From Ornithinimicrobium sp. CNJ-824 (GTDB lineage Bacteria > Actinomycetota > Actinomycetes > Actinomycetales > Dermatophilaceae): a stretch of 64,000 nt of DNA. The stretch is from NCBI RefSeq assembly GCF_001942405.1, contig NZ_MKKA01000060.1:96605-160604 (forward strand), read 5' to 3'. The notes under the pieces are model-generated. The model had not been told where the DNA came from. It saw only the letters and a list, made by a program, of their open reading frames with translations, and did no database searches. Below, piece after piece: positions 60,851 to 64,000 of the stretch. The translations under genes and the position numbers were made by a program. Position 1 is the first letter of the stretch. Each line of letters starts with the position of its first letter.

Positions 60851-60871
60851 CGGGGAGTCGAACCCCCACGC
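60851..60871 (-). other. tRNA T-arm-like fragment
   Basis: Read on the minus strand this contains GGGGG-TTCGACT-CCCCG, a T stem-loop with a standard TTCGANT loop, and GCGTGGGGGTTC identical to the tRNA-Leu copy 42 bases away but inverted. No other tRNA parts fit around it. Likely a remnant left by a past integration or rearrangement. The rest of 60810-60912 shows no gene. Confidence 0.45.
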
Positions 60872-60912
60872 GATGGCGGGGTTGCCTGGATGCGGGGTAG
60901 CCATCACGTGGG

Positions 60913-61280
60913 TCAGATCGCTTCACGACCGAGGTCAGTTCGCCCGCCGCGTCGCCGGTGTTGACAACTCCACGTGGCTCCAGCAGGAGGGCCCTGACCT
61001 CTCCGTCCGCACGGGGGCAGTGCTCGACGCCACGGGGCACCACGAAAAGCTGTCCTGGGCCGAGGATGACGTCTCGGTCACGGAGCTGGATCGTGAGTTG
61101 TCCGTCGACCACGAGGAACAGTTCGTCGGTGTCCTCATGGGTGTGCCAGACGAAGTCACCCTGGACCTTGACCAGCTTGACCTCGTAGTCGTTGATCCTG
61201 GCGACCAGCTTCGGGGACCAGTGGTCGGAGAACCGATCGAACTTCTCGCTGAGGTCCACGACGTCGTCACTCACGGCCAC
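60913..61280 (-). CDS. cupin domain protein (frame broken near 60934)
   Basis: About 122 residues after correction. Single cupin barrel: FVWHTHEDTDELFLVVDGQLTIQL and PRGVEHCPRADGE supply metal-binding His/Glu. In the sequence as given the frame misses its stop and runs on to 60771, inside tRNA-Leu. One added C in ACCTCGG near 60934 gives a natural end (ELTLGREAI then TGA), matching the family's length. Start GTG 61280, with GTG 61274 an alternative. 75 bases downstream of the heme protein gene and possibly cotranscribed. Confidence 0.75.
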
Positions 61281-61355
61281 TGCCCTTCACCGTCGGGTGA
61301 GGAGATGAGCCAGGGGCGGGTGGACGAGGACCGGACCGCGTCGCCGGCCACCGGT

Positions 61356-61582
61356 TCAGCGCCAGTAGTCGTTGGCGGCAGCGATCGTGGCGAACTCGAT
61401 GGCGACGACCTGCGCGGCCATCGTCAGCGAGTCGGCGGCGCTCGCGTAGCGGGGCGCAAGGCCTTGCGCATCTCTGCGTCCGGCTGGATCGCACCGACAG
61501 ACTTCCGCGCCAACGCGAGCGCCAGCTCCCGGCCCTCCTGAGGGGTTGCGGTGATCAACGTGTTGCCCGGTACGAGTTCCAT
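61356..61582 (-). CDS. hexameric tyrosine-coordinated heme protein (HTHP) family (frame broken near 61452)
   Basis: About 75 residues after correction. TLITATPQEGRELALALARKS, QPDAEMRKAL and the C-terminal VVAIEFATIAAANDYWR match the HTHP family as I know it from Ruegeria pomeroyi, where six subunits each bind heme through a Tyr and show peroxidase/catalase activity. The candidate ligand is Tyr46 in PRYASAA. One added C in the CCCC run (plus-strand GGGG 61451-61454) joins the halves as ALRPRYASA. ATG 61582 is 8 bases after AGGAGG. Divergent from the hydrolase gene; the 211-base gap 61583-61793 shows nothing certain. Confidence 0.72.
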
Positions 61583-61793
61583 CGGTCAGGCCTCCTGGGT
61601 CGGGGTATGGGCGGGTGGATGTTGGAGCATCCCGTCCGGTGAACCTCTCACGGACAGGTGAGCCCGTCCAGCCCCCCGGCCACGGTTCCCGCGGTAGGGA
61701 GTTCCACGAGCCCGACCGTGCGTCAGTCCCGGCGGCAGGTTGCCGCTTTCGACCCCGCACCGTGGGGTCGGGCGCATACAGGTGGCCAGCGGC

Positions 61794-62614
61794 ATGGCCG
61801 GACGCGATCCGGAGGCGGCGCAGCTCGCCGCCAGCAGATCGGCCCGGAGTTCGAGGCCTTCGACTTTCCGCATGACACGCACACCTACGAGGTCTTCCGG
61901 GGCGGTTCGGGGCCGGCGGTTCTGGTGCTCCATGAGACCCCGGGGTTGCATCCGGGCGTCATCGACTTCGCCCGTCGGCTCGTCTCCGCCGGGTACACCG
62001 TGTTCTTGCCGTCCCTGTTCGGTCGGCCCGTGGTGCCGGCGACGGGCCGCGAGGTCGCGCGATCGATGCTGCGCGTCTGTGTGGCGCGGGAGTTCACCAA
62101 GGTGGCCGATCGCACGAGCCCGGTCGTGGGGTGGCTGCGGGCACTGGCGGCGTCGGCCCACGGCGAGTGTGGCGGGCCGGGGGTCGGTGTGGTCGGGATG
62201 TGCTTCACCGGAGGTTTTGCGCTGGCGACGGCGCTTGAGCCCTCGGTCGTCGCCTCCGTGATGAGTCAGCCGGCCATGCCGGCGCCGATCGGGCACGGTG
62301 GCCGTGCCGCCCTTGGTCTGGATCCCGAGGACCTCGCGACCATCACGGCACGAGCCGATGACGACCTGCGCGTGCTCGGGCTCCGGTTCACCAACGACCG
62401 GGGTTGCCCGCCGGAGAGGTTCGAGACCCTGCGAGCCTCGCTCGGGGCATCCTTCGAGGCCATCGAGGTCGACTCGTCGCTGGGCAACGCTGCTGGTATC
62501 GCGCCGTCGGCGCACTCGGTCCTCACGATCTCCCTGGTCGACGAACGGGGGCATCCGACGAGGGTCGCCCTCGACCGGGTCCTGACGTTCCTGGCCGAGC
62601 AGCTCCGACGTTGA
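61794..62614 (+). CDS. dienelactone hydrolase family protein (frame broken near 61832)
   Basis: About 273 residues after correction. Alpha/beta hydrolase with oxyanion region LVLHETPGLHPGVIDFARRL, the nucleophile elbow GVVGMCFTGGFALA (Cys nucleophile as in dienelactone hydrolases) and a C-terminal His in HSVLTISLV or nearby. ATG 61794 (MAGRDPEAAQLAA) needs one added C in GCCGCCAGC near 61832 to join QQIGPEFEAFDFPHD. Codon use is slightly less GC-biased than in the core genes, which fits an accessory segment. Substrate unknown. Confidence 0.8.
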
Positions 62615-62769
62615 CCCTCCACTGGACCCCACTGCCACCTCCCCAACGCACCGCTAGCGTGCTAACGCGAGCTAAGACCTCTGCCGGTCGAAGCGCGGGT
62701 GGTCCTCAGGAATGAGTGACCCGGTGACCTGGTGGTGCGGCCAGGCGAGGGTATGCGGTGCGCTGAGGG

Positions 62770-63774
62770 TCACGTAGTTCGGCTGTTCCTTCGCGTGCAC
62801 CGTGTCAGGATGGACAGGTACGTGCGCGGCGGGCGGGTTGCAGTCCAGGCGGCGACGAAGAGCAGCCAGCGCAGCGCGAGGTTGAGCGTGAGCATGAGGG
62901 TCGCCACGGCGGCGAAGGTGGAGAAGAGCGGGCCTGCCGAGATGGCGCCGACGACGGAGGCACCGCCCACCCGGAGCAGACCGAATCCGACCGCACCGAG
63001 CACCATTCCCTGGCGCATGTCCGCCCAGGGGGTCCGGATCTTGCTGATGACGCGCAGGACAAGCCATACCAGCAGCGCGTCAAGGACCGCGATGAGCAGC
63101 AGGGCGGCACCAGCGAGCAGCCAGCCGGCGACTGAGCTGCGCAACCCCAGCCAGGCCATGAGGTCCTCGCCGAGCAAGGTCATCGCTGAGACGGCGGCCG
63201 AGGAGGTGAAGAACGTCAGGGTGAGGAGGAAGAAGCCCCACAGGTCGATGACCTTGCCCCGGACGAAGCGCAGCGGTGCGCCGCCGAGGCCGAACATCTG
63301 CCGCACGGTGCGGCGCAGCCCCGTCATCATGGTGATGGCGGTCCACAGGATGACCACCGTCGAGATGGCGGTCGTCCAACCCCAGGTGCCGTCCCGGAGA
63401 AGATCCTCGGCCCCGATCAGCCCGTCGTTGCTGCCGTCGTCGACGATGCCTGGCACGACGGAGTTGACGATGTCGATGACCCCCGCGACGAGCTCGGGCC
63501 GCCCCCCGAGGAAGGCCCGGGCGGTGTTGACGATGATCGTCAGTGCCGCCGTCAGCGAGAGCAGCGCCGTGAAGGTGACTCCACCGGACCCGAGGTTGCC
63601 CCAGGCGATGACGTAGCGCAGCCCGGCGCGGACGAGGCGCGGCTGACGCCCCACGTCGAGCAGGTCGTACCACCAGTCCTGCAGCCGGCCTGACCGGTGG
63701 GCCTCACGGACCCGGTCGCGCGCCGCCGCCGCTCGATCGCGACGTCTGCGGGGCTCCTGCGTGAGGGATGACAT
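62770..63774 (-). CDS. YihY/BrkB family inner membrane protein
   Basis: 334 residues from ATG 63774; in-frame ATGs at 63783 and 63795 also precede it. Six or so membrane helices, including NLGSGGVTFTALLSLTAALTIIV and LWGFFLLTLTFFTSSAAVSA, with a charged N-terminal helix (RDRVREAHRSGRLQDWWYDLLD). The family was once called ribonuclease BN but is now regarded as membrane proteins of unknown transport role. Convergent with the hydrolase; the 155-base gap holds no feature I can name. Confidence 0.85.
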   Translation of the reverse strand: MSSLTQEPRRRRDRAAAARDRVREAHRSGRLQDWWYDLLDVGRQPRLVRAGLRYVIAWGNLGSGGVTFTALLSLTAALTIIVNTARAFLGGRPELVAGVIDIVNSVVPGIVDDGSNDGLIGAEDLLRDGTWGWTTAISTVVILWTAITMMTGLRRTVRQMFGLGGAPLRFVRGKVIDLWGFFLLTLTFFTSSAAVSAMTLLGEDLMAWLGLRSSVAGWLLAGAALLLIAVLDALLVWLVLRVISKIRTPWADMRQGMVLGAVGFGLLRVGGASVVGAISAGPLFSTFAAVATLMLTLNLALRWLLFVAAWTATRPPRTYLSILTRCTRRNSRTT

Positions 63775-63895
63775 GGGCCCCATCCTGCCCCCCATCGGGG
63801 CCGGCCGAGGACGCCCAACCGGATCCAGGGGTCATCGCCCGTCTGCTTCGAGGCCGACTCCATGGGACCGTCAGGACGTGCGTCAGAGGCCGCAA

Positions 63896-63935
63896 TGACG
63901 GGGTCAAGTCCGGTGGAGTGGTGTACGACGGTGAT
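63896..63935. mobile_element. possible terminal region of an IS256-family element
   Basis: GGGGTCAAGTCCGGTGGAGT followed by GGTGTAC resembles the termini of actinobacterial IS256-type elements as I remember them, and a plausible transposase C-terminus lies immediately beyond. The other end would be outside the window. Confidence 0.3.
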
Positions 63936-63951
63936 CCCTCGGTGGGGTTGA

Positions 63952-64000
63952 TCAGGCCGTCAGTGCGGGGACGGTAGCAGCGGTTTCCTCCTGTCCGGTG
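63952..64000 (-). CDS. possible transposase C-terminus, 5' part outside window
   Basis: Only 15 codons are visible (ending EETAATVPALTA then TGA). Placement next to the putative IS end and orientation toward it suggest the tail of a mutator-type transposase. Too short for a firm call. Confidence 0.25.
   Translation of the reverse strand, partial: TGQEETAATVPALTA

Noticed and set aside
60741..60912. Second complete tRNA gene on the minus strand
   Set aside because: Only a T-arm-like segment is present; no acceptor, D or anticodon arms fit around it.
60771..61280. Cupin gene truncated by tRNA-Leu integration
   Set aside because: Adding one C near 60934 gives a normal-length cupin ending at 60913; the read-through into the tRNA is an effect of the frame error.
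62672..63067. 131-codon frame at the end of the YihY gene
   Set aside because: Overlaps the conserved YihY frame on the same strand and has no recognisable features.

Overview
The window is about 73% GC (my estimate) and comes from an actinomycete, most likely a micrococcale near Intrasporangiaceae/Ornithinimicrobiaceae; the genus cannot be fixed from here. Reasons: RbpA, WhiA, OpcA, a GlgM-type glycogen synthase, a SufR-led suf operon, a mycothiol-type DinB-fold enzyme, GTG starts, many ATGA/GTGA start-stop overlaps, and several -10 boxes placed directly before start codons (leaderless genes).

Layout. 0-5.5 kb: gltB and the start of gltD (glutamate synthase), minus strand. 5.7-18.2 kb, plus strand: uvrA, a Rieske lipoprotein, uvrC, rapZ, yvcK, whiA, then glycolysis (gap, pgk, tpiA), secG and rbpA. 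18.2-26.8 kb, minus strand: pentose phosphate operon tkt-tal-pgi-zwf-opcA-pgl. 27-29.1 kb: heme A synthesis (ctaB, ctaA). 29.3-30.8 kb: a two-gene ABC exporter, divergent from the suf operon (sufR-sufB-sufD-Rieske ferredoxin-sufC-sufS-sufU-sufT, 30.9-37.8 kb). It is followed by an actinobacterial VLRF1 release factor, a dicarboxylate/cation symporter, a zinc metallopeptidase, an ABC-F protein, an ABC exporter, SURF1 and two small conserved genes. 46.1-47.7 kb: fabG and fabI (fatty acid elongation). 47.7-50.3 kb: divergent glgC/glgM (glycogen or maltose-1-phosphate). 50.4-51.7 kb: a DUF559 gene between two inverted copies of a short dispersed repeat. 51.7-59.2 kb: assorted housekeeping genes. 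59.2-60.6 kb: dinB. 60.72 kb: tRNA-Leu(GAG). 60.8-64 kb: an accessory-looking segment with a tRNA T-arm fragment, a cupin, a hexameric tyrosine-coordinated heme protein, a dienelactone hydrolase, a YihY protein and a probable IS256-family end.

A strong technical signal runs through the window. About 20 breaks in otherwise well conserved core genes (whiA, opcA, pgl, pgi, tkt, ctaB, sufS, fabI and others) are nearly all repaired by adding one base, usually one extra base in a C or G run. This looks like systematic homopolymer undercalling in the assembly rather than gene decay. Affected genes are therefore given full-length coordinates with the break position noted.

The least explained items are the ~80 bp dispersed intergenic repeat that brackets the DUF559 gene, the excess of the 8-mer GGTATGCC/GGCATACC, the apparent opcA-pgl fusion, and the heme-protein locus beside the tRNA.
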